64,000 nucleotides of DNA from Oryzias latipes (GCF_002234675.1 NC_019875.2:26130299-26194298), one strand, 5' to 3'. Positions 1 through 17,308 are shown, counted from the stretch's first letter. Numbers and translations: made by a program. Notes: generated by a model from the letters alone, not told the origin.

Positions 1-80
1 GTTGGCGTGCTATGTTCAGGATCACAACATTCGGTGTTTTTCTGCAGTGGCAGAGTACGCAGCAGTGGGTGGTAACTTAC

Positions 81-3000
81 AGGGATCAACCGCCCTCATG
101 GTGATGTTGTAAAGCCCGTCATAGACATAATGTGACTCTCTGTCAATCGTGTTGGCGACCTTAAGCTCTCCGGTATTTGTGTCGACATTGATCCACGAAG
201 CTGGGTCCTGAACTTTGTAATACCTGAGATAACAGAAAGGTGTTTAGGCACACAGCACATTCAGCTGAGCAGGCAGAGGCTGCCCTCCAGTGTTGAGAAG
301 AAATAGTAGGAATTTGAATCCGGACATGTTGCTCTTGTGAGCTGCAGCTACATCTCTGTTATAGTCCCTGAAATGTTTAGCAAACACAGCATTACCTGAT
401 GCCGCTGCTGCTCTTGGTCTCAGGATCCAAAGCTGTGTAACTTCCAATCACAGAGCCATTTGGTGTGTTCTCTTTGACTGGAATGCGAATTGTAGGAGCG
501 CTGAATTCTGGGCCTTCGTCAACATCGGAGACGGAGACAACAATGGGTACGGACTGCCACTGGGCGCTGGTGCCAATAAGATCCGGCTCATTGCGAGCTG
601 AAACTTCCAAATTTATGCTTTTTGTCTTCTCGTAATCGAGAGGCTGGAAATTCAGAGAAAAGTAAAACAATTGTGTTTATATTCTGCCTCTGGTTTGAAG
701 AAACATTTCCTGTCAAGATGACTGATAAAGACAGTTGAGTTTGTAAAGCTTTGAGTAAAATCTGAACTGAAAGTCTCTTTTAAACGTGTTCCAACGAAGA
801 ACAGCCTGAATGTGACATCATGCTCACCTTCACAACACAGAGACGGCCAATGTTTTGTTTGGGATCCCTTTCCACTTGGAAGTTTCCATTCTCGTTTCCT
901 TTGGTGATGACAAGTTTGGATATCCAGTTTGGTGTGTTTTCCAAATCTTTATCGTCCAGGGGAATGTCAAGGATACACTTTCCGCTTTCATTTTCTTTGA
1001 TAGTGGCTTCATACTAAAAAAAAAAAGGGGGGATATAAATAAAAGTTAGATGGTCTGTCTGTTCGTACATGTGTGTAACTTTAAAGTACTTACAGATGTC
1101 TTTCTGAAAGTTGGCGCGTTGTCGTTGATGTCACTCAGAGTGATGGTTGCTGTCCCTGTGGTAGACAAACCTTTGGGAGCACCCTTTAAATCTCTGAGCT
1201 CTATGATGACTGTGTACTTGTCTTTGACCTAAATGTATTTTTTTAAAAGAGGACAAGAACATTTAGAGAAGAATTGACACAAATGACAAATCAACTAAGA
1301 CAGGAATGTCTAAGTAAAGTATCATAAAGACTCACCTCTCTGTCCAGAGTGTTGGTGATTGTGCGTATTTCACCAGTGTCAGGGTCTATGCTAAAGAGGT
1401 TTAACTCAGACTTCAATGAGTACTTGATTCTAACATGATCAGTGTCTTGTTTGTCTTTGTCTGTAGAGTTCACTTTCCCCACGACAGCCCCTGTGACAAA
1501 AAACAAACAGACGTTAAGAGCGTTTATAGTCAAGCATGGTCAGACTGGTGATGTGTGTTTGCCTGTCTTTACCTGGGGTTTGCTCCGATACGGTGAACTG
1601 CAGCTTTCCAACAAACTCTGGAGGGTTGTCATTCTTATCATCAACTCTTATGACAAAAGTCATAGGATCGTCTGCTGGCTCATCGGTGGCCTTTTTAAAG
1701 GCGCTGATCCTAAACTGTACAAGCCAAGGACAATTTAATTCAGAAGATGATCAATCTTGTCAGCATCTCACTAAACAAAAATAATTCAGAGCCATGTGGT
1801 TGAGCAGCAGAATGATAATTACTGCATTACTATCACTTAACCTCCTTCGTTTGTGTCACTCCACAAACGAACTGCATGATTTTAAAAAAAACACACACAC
1901 ACATGTGCGGTTGAAATGATGTCACGTTTGTGTTTATGTAAAGTAAAAGTATGTGTAAAGTATAAGTAAAGTAAAAAAAAAAACATGCTCAGTAAAAGAG
2001 AAACTTATATCCCCCCAAAAATAGAGTTTTGGTTTCAATAATTTTTAAAAGTAAAAATATTTTTCCATATTTATATGCAACTGTGCAAAAAAAAAATCAA
2101 AGTTGGTTTCAATCACTCACTTTATATTCTTCTATCTCTTCTCGATCCAGTGACTTGTGGACTTGTAACAACCCAGTATCCCTGTTCAGGCTGAAAACTC
2201 CCTTTGGATCCAGATCCGCTCCAGGTCCACTGATAGTGTAATAAACGTCGTGCACGCTTGCTGAATCAGAGGCCAGCTATAAAAAAACAGAAGAAATAAG
2301 ACCTTCAGTGAAGCCCTGTAAACTTCAAACCACTAAAAACCACTGTAACAAACCTCAGCTTTTGTCTGGTCATGTTATCAGGATGCATTTAGTAAAAATA
2401 AATACATAAAATAAATTGGAAAGTTTTAAATAAATTGCTGATCAAGAATGATATGAAGGTTCCTGTGAGACAGGAAGGCTTAGTTTGGAGTCTTAGGAGG
2501 AAGCACACTGATGGTAATTACATGAGGGTGGGGTAAATATGGATTATAAATCTATTTTTCTTTTTTTATAAAATTCACAAATTCAGCTTCCATTGCTAAC
2601 ATTACCGTTTCAACATCCTTTGGGAATGGACCTGGATCGTTCTCCAAGATCTGGGTTGGTGGAGGCTGCCAGCGTCTTTTGGTTCGTTTCAGGAGGGCTT
2701 GGCCTTTGAACTGCGACACACAAAAAAAAGTCCAAATAAATAAATGTGGGGTGAAACAGGAAAGCATGTTTGAGGAGAGGCTGGGGTGTGCGGCGCACTC
2801 ACGTCTGTTTGCTGCGCTCTTTTACAGTAAAGGTAAACTTCCATCGCACTTTCCGGTCCATTCTGGTCCTGAGCTTTGACGGAAAATGTCCGCTCGCCGT
2901 CCGGTAGAGACACGGCGGCTGCGGCCACCACCTCTCCGTTCTCGCGGATGCTAAAGCTGGGGTCCTTCAGGGTCAGCCTCAGGGTTTTAGGGTCACAGTC

Positions 3001-3409
3001 GGAGGTTTGAACTGAACACACAGCGGGAATGGGGAGTTAGCAGGCGCGTGGGGCTGACACCAAATTATAAGCTAGTTTAGAGTCTAATAACAGTTTTTCC
3101 CCTTCCCCCGATAAAAATATTAAAAATCACCTTTTGTAATTTGGTAACCGACAGGGATGTTTTGAGGGACGAGGACATAGACTGAGCCGGGGAGGTGACA
3201 CGACTCCACGCAGGACGTCGTGACCTGCTGGAGTGGAGGAGAAAACCGATCTTTCAAACGGGCTCATGAGCCTCATCGCACCTCAATGAAACATTAATGT
3301 TACATTCGCGTTTCCCCTGCAAAGCATTCGACACACACAACAACCTTTAATATAAACGAAAAAGATAAAAACTTACCAAACAGATGACAAAAAATAGCAA
3401 CTTCGCCAT
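81..3409 (-). CDS. dsc2l: Desmocollin-like desmosomal cadherin, 5' part (exons 1-11)
   Basis: Single-pass desmosomal cadherin. Coding exons read on the minus strand: 3377-3409, 3131-3227, 2803-3011, 2606-2710, 2121-2276, 1573-1714, 1336-1490, 1094-1228, 828-1013, 396-643 and 81-223. All junctions are GT-AG and phases agree, giving about 536 residues before the window edge. The start MAKLLFFVICL is a signal peptide. A classical-type prodomain (to about residue 125) follows, then a furin site RTKR (122-125), so the mature chain begins R-W with the adhesive Trp2. EC1 to EC4 follow with LDRE-type and DxNDN calcium motifs (VDDKNDNPPEF, LSDINDNAPTF). The motif ILENDPGPFP just after the cleavage site is typical of desmocollins. 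EC5, membrane segment and tail lie outside the window. The neighbouring desmoglein is divergent, as in the vertebrate DSC/DSG cluster. Family assignment is firm; which desmocollin (teleosts mostly have a dsc2-like gene) is inferred. Confidence 0.9.
2606..2710 (-). other. dsc2l: Desmocollin exon 4: furin cleavage site and start of mature EC1
   Basis: This 35-codon, phase 0-0 exon carries KRTKRRW, where RTKR is a consensus proprotein-convertase site. Cleavage there puts Trp at mature position 2, the residue that swaps into the partner cadherin. It is listed separately because the desmoglein next door has no equivalent segment. Confidence 0.85.
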
Positions 3410-7463
<4,054 letters not shown>

Positions 7464-7469
7464 TATAAA
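7464..7469 (+). promoter_or_regulatory. dsg2: TATA box of the desmoglein gene
   Basis: TATAAA preceded directly by a GC-box-like stretch (gggcccgccccg, 7451-7462). A start site would be expected about 30 bases downstream near 7495, giving a 5' UTR of roughly 130 bases before the ATG at 7627. This is positional inference; no transcript data were available. Confidence 0.6.
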
Positions 7470-7626
7470 GCAACTCCCTGGATCTCGGCTGGGTCGAAGT
7501 CTGTCCTCAACTAACAATAGACAACAGAGGAAGTCGGTCTGACTTTCTATTATTTATTTGTTTTACACTTTTACGCAAGGAAAAATACTACTTTTTATAA
7601 AGATTCTTTTTCAAATCACTGCGCCA

Positions 7627-10600
7627 ATGTCTCTCCTGCTGAAATCCAGCCTTTTGGCGCTGCTGGCTCTCCTCCTCACTGTAAGTACGCAAAAAAACGG
7701 CACCGATTCTTCTTCTTTATCTAGGTTAAAGGCAGATTTGAAGCAGGTGTGGCTGGCGAAACCTGCGTTTAGACGGCAGAATAGATGTAAAATGGCAAAC
7801 AGTTCTGAGGATAAATGCGCGTCTCTGTTTTTACGAACTCCTAGGAAAAGTTTCAAAACCGCGACTTCGTTTTTTGGATGATTTTTACGCAAAGCCATAA
7901 TAGCTGTATCTTTTGAGAATTGTTTTTCAAACATCCTTACAAAAAAGAAATTAAAGAAATACATTTATCGGACTACTTCTGAATAAAAAGTACAACTCGT
8001 ATAATATTATTAGGGGAAAAAAAACTATATTTATATATTTAATTACGTTAAATTTGACTCTTTTTTTCTGTCTTTTTTGTTTATCTGTAGCTTGTTCCTG
8101 TGGGGGCCCACTGGATTGTAGCCCCCAGACGGATTGTTGAAAATCAGGACTACACAACTTATGACTCCATTGCAATAGTAAGTTTTGCTAAGTTTCTGTC
8201 AGACATGTAGTTGATTTCCTGAACACTCTCTCTCACCACTTATTTGCTCTTTTTTTTTCTACATTTGTTCCTCTGAAAGTCAAAGTGGGTGTGTAACCTA
8301 AGTGGATTTAGAAACTAATAGACTATTAGTCATGTCACATTAGTTTTACTGACACATTAAAGTTCAGAGCAAAGCAGCGTTTTTTTAAAAAAAAAAAAAA
8401 AGATAATATTCTCACACTTTCAGTACCTGAACATAGCCAGAATATTTTTAAAATATTTTCTTTTCTGAAGAAGAAGACATTTGATACCTGAATTCCTTCA
8501 TTGTAGCTTGTTTTCTGTTTTCAGATTCGTTCCGATAAGGAAAACTACACAACAATTAGATATTCTTTACGTGGGCAAGGTTGTGATGAACCCCCATATG
8601 GTGTGTTCAGCGTGGAAGAGAAGACTGGCTACGTGAAAATTCATCAGATCTTGGACAGAGAGAAGTTCAGCAACTATACGGTAAGACGTCTGTACAGCGG
8701 ATTAATGGAGAGCCATAAAGGCTGTGTGGTGGCAAAACTAGATCACTGCCATTTGTTCTGTTTTTGTGTGTGTTGTGTAGTTGAAAGGTGTGGCAAAGTA
8801 CCTTGACGGGAGCCGGGCTGAAGACGATCTCGACCTTTTGATTAAAGTTAATGATGAGAATGATTGTCCACCGGTCATTGCGATGCAGCAAGTCGGTTAT
8901 GTCCGTGAATCCAGTGCAGCAGGTACCAGAAGATTTAAGACCATCACAGCTTCTTAGTTATGGTTTACTGCATTCAGAAATTTGTCTAACCTTTTTGGTA
9001 TTTTTTTTTAGGCACTGTTGTCATGAAAGTGAAGGCTACTGATGATGATGAACCGAACCAACCCGCCTCAGCAATTTATTACAGAATAGATCAATCGAGC
9101 AACGCAGCCGGGATGTTTTACATCGACTCCAGCTCTGGGGAGATCTTTGTTCAACAGAACAAACTTGACAGAGAGGTAAGCATCTGGACTAATGGCAGTT
9201 TAGAACTTGCATTATCTATTGTATTACATCTGCTTTTCTTTGTTTTTAAGAAACAAGACACATATAAATTGACTATAATTGCCTCTGACCTAAACGGGTC
9301 ACCAAGAGGAAACTCAGGAACCGGAGTAATTGAAATTAAACTTTTGGACATAAACGACAATATTCCGACACTGGAGAAAGAATCGGTAGGAATATCACAA
9401 CAAAAAATTTCTTTTTCACGTCTTTAAGTGTATTAATATTGCCATCTCAACTAACTGCTGGTTTCATTGCAGTATGAGGGAAGTATCACAGAGAATACAG
9501 TTGGCATGGAGATCATGAGGATAAAAGCTGTTGACATGGATCTGGTTAACACGGACAACTGGCTGGCAGCCTTTGAAATTGTTTCTGGGAATGAAGGTGG
9601 ATATGTCAGCATCACAACTGATGCTGTGACCAATGAGGGGGTCATCACTGTTGTTAAGGTGATGAGTCTTGCTTGACCTTTAAAGTAGACAGCAGCCAGT
9701 AAGACAAAAACTCCAATGAAAACCATATGATGTTTTTTTCCTGTAATCTGCAGGCCCTGGACTATGAGGAATTGAAAGCATTAAATCTGGCTGTGAGGGT
9801 TTCCAACAAAGCAGAGTACAACTTTGGTGCCAGCTCTTCAGCGGGGTCGTCATCATCATCGTCATCATCGAAAACCTACCCAGTCACGATAAATGTGCAA
9901 AATGTAAAAGAGGGCCCCCGTTTTCAGCCTAGTGTCAAAGTGGTGACGGTGTCTGAGGAGGCGGGATCCAGCATGAACCAAGTCATCGCCACTTACACCG
10001 CCATTGACAGTGACACGCTGCAGACTGCCACCAATGTCAGGTACGAGACATTTCATTGGATCATGGCGAACAATGACAAACCATCTTGAACACAGATGCG
10101 GTAAAGACGCTTATGTCTTCTTTAGTGTAACCCAGTTTAAAGTTAAAGTGCCAAAAAGGATACTAAAGTTAACTAATTTTAGGGTTCGAAATTTTAAAAA
10201 AAGAGTCAAAGCATTTTTTTGTGATTAGGTATTTTTAAATTTAATACCACCAGATGTAAAATTGTAGTCAAATGTAGCATATTTTTTACCTCATGTTACA
10301 AACTTCTTCAAAACCCATTCCAATGAAATCTGTTTTTATTGTTTTCAATGTGTTCTTGTGGCATTTTTCTCATGATGGAGGACACATATTAAGAAAATGA
10401 AGCTAATAATTGCATTTCTGAGTATTTCTTTATTCAAATCACTGTGAATCAAGAGCAGACAAAAAAATTCCATCTGTAAAAGCTTACAGGTGTGAACTTA
10501 CAACAGCTAATCGCAAGCTTCCTGCTCCATTCTTTACCAAAGCATCCATTTGTAGATGACTTGATCTATGTGGGTCTTTGTTTTCCTGGCATCCGGCTCA

Positions 10601-13600
10601 AAACTTTACGTCTGGATGGCTCCAATATTGTTTACCATTTTTATTGCACCAGTAATGTTAGGTTGGGGTTGTAAGGGGCTGTAAGCTAGCAGGAGAGACA
10701 CTGTAAACAGGGATGATGGGAAATGGAGGCAGGCTTACTCCACGCTAACTGTCCACGACTTGGAGGAAAATTTCTAATGAACTACTGTTGCTCTTCAGAA
10801 ACTGTCCTAGAAAACAACACAGGTTTTTTGATTTTGGCTAAAAATGGCAAAATCACAATGAAAAAAAGATCATCAGAGTTGGATAAAAAAAAAAAGACAA
10901 ATTAGTCCGGTTCTCCATCGATTGCGTAGCTATAAATAGGTTTTTATGTTGGTTAACAATGACTTCATCCTTTAATGTGTTAATTTTTTCCTCTCATTAG
11001 CAATAATTTCTTACTAAGCTCAGGATTAGTTGACCTTTTATCTATTATGTCACTTATTTGGGTAAATTAGTCGTTGATTTAAGAAAAGAGCTGATAATAA
11101 ACAAAATGGTCATAAACTGACACAAGCGTAAACTTATTATAAATATCAAGATGTGTGGTATAAATGTTTATCATCTTGTCTTTATATATGTCTCTCAACT
11201 TTCTTGTAGGTATGCAAAATTCTCTGATAAAGACAACTGGATCTCTATTGATGAAAAAACGGCTGAAATCCGTCTAAATAAAGCGCCGGATCGAGAGTCC
11301 CTGTTTTTGATCAATGGAACGTATTATGCCAAAATTCTATGCATCACCAATGGTGAGTCCAGTTGAAGATGAAGAGATTTTACTGTCAATTTGTTCCAGA
11401 AAATAAACATTGTTAACAGCGGACTAAAAACATGTTTGGCTTTTAGACGCTCCATCCCAAACAGCGACGGGAACCATTGCCATCCAAGTGGAGGACTTCA
11501 ATGATCACTGTCCCCAACTCACCTCTACCAGTCAGACCTTGTGCTACAACGACAATGCTATCTTTGTCACTGCTGAAGACAAAGACGAGTTCCCAAATTC
11601 TGCACCATTTGAGTTCACTGTGATTTCTGAGAGCAAAGATCAGACGTGGACAGTAGAACCTCTTAATGGTTAGAGCACCTGAACACAACACTGTGGAAAA
11701 CACAAATGAAGAATCACTAGTAGTGAAAACTTCTTTAAATTTTTACATTTCAAGTCATTTTTAGCTCCAACTTTTAACTTCAGTATTTTTTAGCGTTTCG
11801 TCAAAAATTATTTAGACTTTGAGCTACTTGTATTTGCTGTTTCAATAGCAAGTGAAGGCTACATTAAAAATAAAAGCCTTTTAAAAAGCCACACAAGTAT
11901 TTTTAAATGCAGAATAAAAAAATATATACATCAGGGAAAAAAATGTGTTTTTCTTCTTCAGGAACCTCGGTCATTCTGCGAGATCAGGCTCACCTGTGGC
12001 CTGGCATCTACAAAGTGGCAGTGCAAGTCAAGGACCAGCAGGGAAAGTCTTGTGATGATTTGCAGACAATAGATCTGACAGTGTGCACGTGCCTGCAGGG
12101 CTCCAGAACCTGCGATGCCCGCAACTCCAAATCTGTTGTTTTTGGAGCTGCTGGTGTCCTCCTCATGCTGCTGGGACTGCTGCTGCTGCTGTGTGAGTAC
12201 CGTACATAATATTTTTGCTCTCTTGGTGGAACTGAGAATCATTAACTTTCTCTTGCCAAACACAGCAGGCTGATGCATGTGTAGACAGATTGAGAAAGAG
12301 GGGCTTTGTCACAGATGGTTGCAAAGAAAAGGATTATCATGCCTTCTGTGTGCATTTCATCCACATTCTAATGTCAGCAGCAGTTTTCCCACTCATCATT
12401 TTACAAAAACTTTTCAGGTAAAGTTGTAATTGTGTATTTTTTCTGTAGTGTTGCCTCTTCTGATGCTGTTCTGCCTGTGTGGAAGCGCAGCGATGGATTT
12501 CAAGGCAATTCCTTTTGAAACAAAAGAACACTTGATGCAGTATTCCACTGAAGGACAGGGCGAAGACAAGGTACTTTCTTACAAATGGATTTGATAATTA
12601 TTGAAAAAGTTGAGCCTTCATGTATTTGTATACCTTTTTTTTATAGGGTATTCCCTATGTGCAAGTCCCAGTGGAAACTGGTGACATCCAACTGAATGCA
12701 AAGGACATAAACACTTTTGGAGGACAGGGATATCTGCAAGGTGGAGGATCAGCTTTGGGCGGTGGTTTAAATATGTCCACCTTAAGTGCAGAAAACAGGC
12801 GTCTTTACAGCCAGTATGGACAGTCTTTTGTGCATGATCAGACAGACTTCATGAGCTCTGGAATGACAGGACAAGAGATGGGCTTCTCCAGTTACAGAGG
12901 AGGGGCCTTCGATGGGATAGCTCTGTCAGATCGTTTCTTGGAGGAATACTATGTCACGGTGAGGTTTCTTGAAGTTGTTTCTTTTTTTCTTTGTTTCAGG
13001 GAGACATTTTAGATACTAATCTATAGTTTTGTGTTGCTCTACTAACTCACTTGTTTCCTTGCAGAAATTTAACGACGCCTCACAGCAGTTTCAGGTGAAG
13101 GACCAGTCTCTGATCTATGACTATGAAGGTCGAGGCTCGCTGGCAGGTTCTGTAGGCTGCTGCAGCCTTCTTGAAAAGGAAAATGATCTTTCATTTCTCG
13201 ATGACTTGGGGCCTAAGTTCAGAACCCTGGCCGAAATTTGCCAAGGATCGACCCTGGTGACTGAGTCTGTGGATGCAGGAGTTTCCATCCCACCCATTAG
13301 ATCTGCGTCTCCGGTCAGGCCTCCTGCCTCCTCCCATGAGCACATTCACACACACACGGAGATGGTCAGGGATCACGTTGACTCCTTCAGGACCTCCAAC
13401 GTGACCTCTGGGTCCTCCACTATGGCCCAGGAGGAACGTTTCACTGAGAGAGTACAGAGTTCAGCCCCAAAAGTCCAGGTCCAAGAGAACATAGTCATTC
13501 CCAACCAGACGCTGTACATTCAGCAACCTGCCCTTTACTATACCGCCACGCCAATGTATGTAGTTGAGCCCAATCCCCAAATGGTGCTCGTGTCTGGGGG

Positions 13601-14063
13601 GACCCAGCAGGCAATGGGTCAAATGAGTCAGGTTGGGTTTAGTCAGGGCATGATGCAGGTTGGAAGCATCCAGGGATCTCAGGGCGTGGTTCTTGTTGAC
13701 GGGCAGTTAGGAGCGGGTGGGGCTACAGGTCAGGTGGCACAGGGTGGCTCACAAGAAGCCCTGTCAAGGTCCCAAACCACCTCCATGTCCCAACAAGTGT
13801 TAATGGCTGAGAATGGTTCCTCCAGGGGAGGGTTAGGTACTCAGGCGGTGCAGGGCTTAGTCCAAACAGGACGGGGATCTGCTGAGGCTGGCTTCCAGTT
13901 TAGGAGTGCAGGTATGCAGGAGAAGACTTTTTCAATAGGATCACGTGGTTCAGCTGGGTCAAATGAGGATTTTGCCCTGACAGCCATGCCCAAGGTGCAA
14001 GGCAGGCAGAGGGTTGTTACTCAGCACAAAAAAATCTCAGTAACTGAGAGAAACATAGATTAG
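7627..14063 (+). CDS. dsg2: Desmoglein-like desmosomal cadherin, complete, 14 coding exons
   Basis: Single-pass adhesion protein of desmosomes. Exons: 7627-7680, 8091-8177, 8525-8680, 8781-8922, 9012-9175, 9251-9385, 9473-9658, 9754-10040, 11210-11352, 11447-11668, 11962-12192, 12449-12570, 12647-12958 and 13065-14063. They total 3240 bases, in frame, 1079 aa (human DSG2 is about 1118). Order: signal peptide (1 to about 24), EC1 from [10 protein letters not shown]2, EC3 (matches DSG2 at DNWLAAFEI and SGNEGGY), EC4 ([16 protein letters not shown]), a membrane-proximal domain with [10 protein letters not shown], a Leu-rich membrane segment (about 582-612) and a long tail. The catenin-binding segment (748-808) has [15 protein letters not shown] and [17 protein letters not shown]. 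The far tail is Gly/Gln/Ser-rich like the desmoglein repeat region. Oddities: no propeptide or furin site, and a poly-Ser run near EC3/EC4. The desmoglein call is firm; DSG2 is the closest remembered match. Confidence 0.93.
8091..8177 (+). other. dsg2: Desmoglein exon 2: end of signal peptide joined directly to EC1
   Basis: This 29-codon exon encodes [20 protein letters not shown] and the next nine residues. The Trp aligns with Trp2 of mature desmogleins (human AWITAP). No R-X-K-R motif precedes it, and the codon just upstream of the exon (8088-8090, tag) is an in-frame stop, so the exon cannot extend further 5'. Cleavage by signal peptidase after VGA would leave His1-Trp2. Confidence 0.8.
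9835..9870 (+). repeat. TCA/TCG trinucleotide tract encoding poly-serine
   Basis: Within desmoglein exon 8, serine codons are repeated to give [13 protein letters not shown] just before KTYPVTINV. This lies in an extracellular loop of the third cadherin repeat. It is probably a flexible, length-variable insertion, since DSG2 proteins of mammals have no Ser run here. Confidence 0.8.
10304..10905 (+). repeat. Dispersed ~600-bp repeat family, copy 1 (desmoglein intron 8)
   Basis: This stretch recurs at 56447-57015 and, in pieces, at 37066-37345 (inverted), 37480-37775, 45945-46015 and 47336-47450. Shared landmarks in order are a block like gtgttcttgtggcatttttc, gcatttctgagtatttctttattc, aagcttcctgctccattct, aggttggggttgtaaggggctg, gggatgatgggaaatggagg, and a 3' part with ttggctaaaaatggcaaaatc. 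No coding capacity is seen. It is probably a non-autonomous mobile element; its class is not clear. Confidence 0.75.
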
Positions 14064-15095
14064 ACCGTGAACAATTTAGCCTGTCCGCAGAGGGAAAGAG
14101 ATGTTTTTGTACAGTAACATTTTTTTACAGCACACTTGTTGTTTTTGGACATGTAACTTTATTTGGGGAGGGGGCTTTCTTCTGGATTAAGTTTAAACAA
14201 AAAAAAAAACTTTTCCTGGTCATGGGCACAGTACAGTATTAATGTTAAAAAAGCAGAGACAGAACCAAATTTGAAGGAGCATTATATTGTTTCTGTCTTT
14301 ACACCTTTGCAGAAAGAAATTCTGGTTAACAAGAAACATTTTCTCCTTCTCTGGTCCCAAGTATTTCCACTTCAGATTGTTCTGTATTCATTTAAGATGT
14401 GGCACTAACAAAATGCTAAATGGACAAACCGATTGGGAAGCACAAAGTTGATTTTTGTGTTCAGATAGCAAATGTTTCTTGACCAAAGTGAAGAAAACGT
14501 GTTTTTCTTCTTTTGTCTTTAAAGAATAAATCTGCCAAAAGTCATTTTTAACAGTGTTTTTATTGTTTCTACAGCAGAGTTTTTAATGGATCAGTCGAAG
14601 CATAAACGTAGAAACTGCAGTAACATGAAGTTTTTTAATGCATCAGGATTTTATTTAGACTTTCATTAATTTAAACTTGTGTTGTTTGAATGTAAAAAGT
14701 TTAATTTAACTGTGCAGGATGTCAGATTGATTTGAATTGAGATGCAATGCACTGAAAATCTTTTTTTTTTTTCTGAAATTACACTGTATGGGAAATATGA
14801 ATTATTTGTCATTTGCAGTGAGAATATGGTAGTGTGGTTATAAACGGCTTAAAAATGAAGATGTTGGGTCTGGGTTTATTAAATTTTGCTCTTGTAATTA
14901 TTTTGCTATTATAATCAAACTAATTAGAATGAATGTTTTTGTACATTAAATGCAGCTTCTGATACTTTTACAGCACTATAGTAACACTTTTAAAAAATGT
15001 TTGTTTGGGCTTTTTGCAACCAAAGGCACTTATTCCTAAAAAGTGTTGGATATTAGTTTATTTTCTTTTTTAATAAAATGCTTCATTCAGCCATA
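14064..15095 (+). other. dsg2: 3' UTR of the desmoglein gene with two polyadenylation signals
   Basis: AT-rich non-coding sequence follows the TAG at 14061-14063. AATAAA hexamers occur at 14525-14530 and 15072-15077. The downstream one would give a UTR of about 1 kb. The end point is inferred. Confidence 0.6.
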
Positions 15096-17308
15096 ATTTG
15101 TCCACTTGTTTTTCTTTTTTATAAACCAGTATATATTACAGGAGTTCTTAGAAAAACACACAGACTTTATCAAAAGGTTAAATATTTATTATTTCCTTAC
15201 AAGGGAAATGCCACATTTAAAAAAAAAAAAAAAACTTTTAAACACATAAAAAGAAAAACTAAAATAAATATCTTTGTATACTTGGATTAAGAAAAAAATA
15301 GGTATAAAATTGTTTGAAAAACATAAACTAGTAAAACAGTCTTGAAACACTGGAGTTTTTTGACTTTATCAAATATAACATTTTAACATTTCCCTAAGAC
15401 AAAAAAAAAGTAAATAAACTTTCTTGTTTACTTAACTAAAAAATAAAAATTAACATATAAAATTGTTTAGTAAAATCATTATAAAATAGGGTAAATAATC
15501 TGAAAAAGTACACTGAAGAAAAATGTGTACACTGCATAAAAAGGTCCTTCAAAAATGGAAAAACAACTTTTAGAAAAAGCAACAAAAAAAATCTGTCATT
15601 GGGATTGGGTTAGAAAAGTGTTTTGTTTTTTTTACTAATATCTTAAAGAAAAGAAATCTCATTAAGACAGTCTTTCTTAAACTAAGATTACTTTGTTATT
15701 AAAAAAAAAGATTAGTTTTTGTGCAAAACAGAAATTACAACATTTTTTCTTGAATGAAATGTCTTTATTTTCTTGGGATTAAGTTTTTGCAGTGTAGGGA
15801 ATAGATCGATGGTAAAGTATCCTCTGGTAATGAATGATCCCATTTAGCCAAGAGTTCTTTCATGCTGCTCCTGGTATTTGTAGAACAACAGGCTGCTTTG
15901 TACGGCCAAAATGGGTTCAGCTGATGTCGCTCAAAACAAAAGGGAAAAAGAATAAAGACAGGTTTCAGCCTGTGCATGAAGGCAAAACTCAATATATGAT
16001 ACTAAGTTTGAACGTGCATTTAACGGCGGCAGGTTAAAACCCTGTAATCTTCATTGTTTGTTGACACAAGCTGAACTTGTTCGGCTTTTCTCATTCAGCT
16101 GTGGAACACTTGTGTTTATAAATCATCTTTGATGAATTTAACTCAATGAGGGTGTGTTTTTTTCTGCACAGTGTAAACATGTAATTTTTCTTCTTTCTGT
16201 CTCTAAAATGCAATAAGTCCACACAGTAGCTGTTTTTTTTTAGTGGGCTCTTCTTTTTTAACAGTTGTTACTTTTATATTGGTCACAGAGCTACCTGGAG
16301 CAGCAAGCACAATTTGATTAAATTGCAATTTGCAGACGATAACGCAGATTAAAGCAGATGTTTTCCATACAGACGCAAACAGGGTGGGGCCCGGCTTGTG
16401 TAATGTTTACGACTAAAAACCCTGAGAAAGTTGCTCGGTGACAAACTTCCACCTCATCAGTCTTACTGACATGTTTCTCTCAAGGCTGATAGTATCACCA
16501 GCTTCTCTCACATTCTGTGCTTGGAGTAATCGGTTTGAGTTTTGACAGCCTCACAATTCTTTTGCAGCATTCTTTCTATTGAGATGCTGGAACACTAATT
16601 ACTGTTCCCCAAATGGGGAATGTGCACCAAGATAGCTGCCAAAAACCTCAAGGCTTCATTTCAGCTAACTTTTATTTTATTTCTGTTCCCTATTTCTGTC
16701 CCTTTGTTTCTGTTCCTTATTAAATTTACTTAAGACTTTTCTAAAAATAAATTAACCGGCTCAAAAGGGACGGTCATTAACAGTAAACAGATCTTGGAAT
16801 AGGCCTAGCACTGTGATTTTCCCTGGAGAAACAGTTGAAAAAAGATTTGCAAAAGACAAGGAACAATACCCACCTGTGAATCTGGTTTTGACCTAAGCTG
16901 CACAAACAAAAAGAGACTCTGATACTGTTTTCACTTGCTTGTTCAAATTAACCACAGGAATGTGGAAGACTGTAATTTGGTCTGTCTCATTTACCAAGGC
17001 CTTTTTGTTAATAATTGTTCTATTTAAAAAAAAAATGAAAAAGAAGATTAAACTCAAGGAAAAAGTCAAATCCCCGTAAAAAAATAATTAATTAAGAACA
17101 AAAGATTGTGTCGTTACCAAAGTTTAGACTAATGTGTGGTTAGGTTTCCGCAGGAATGAAGAACTTCCTGCTCAGGGTTTAAAACGAGGCTTTACAGAAT
17201 ATGAAGTAAACAAGTTTACATTCAATCTGCAAGAGTTTTGTGATGCATCTTGCTGATCTTTTTCTAAGACATTTACAACTTTAACATCTGCCAAATATGC
17301 ATCCCTGT
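15096..17308. other. Intergenic region between desmoglein and beta-tubulin genes
   Basis: A/T-rich non-coding DNA with long A and T runs, for example near 15220 and 15390-15420. I see no exon pair, RNA gene or long reading frame. The desmoglein and tubulin genes converge here. Confidence 0.6.

Noticed and set aside
7627..7786. Extended desmoglein exon 1 with a basic FRRQNR segment that could mimic a furin site, ending at a possible donor near 7787
   Set aside because: Joined to exon 2 it breaks the frame (160 bases), whereas the strong donor gtaagtac at 7681 gives a phase-0 junction that matches the rest of the gene.
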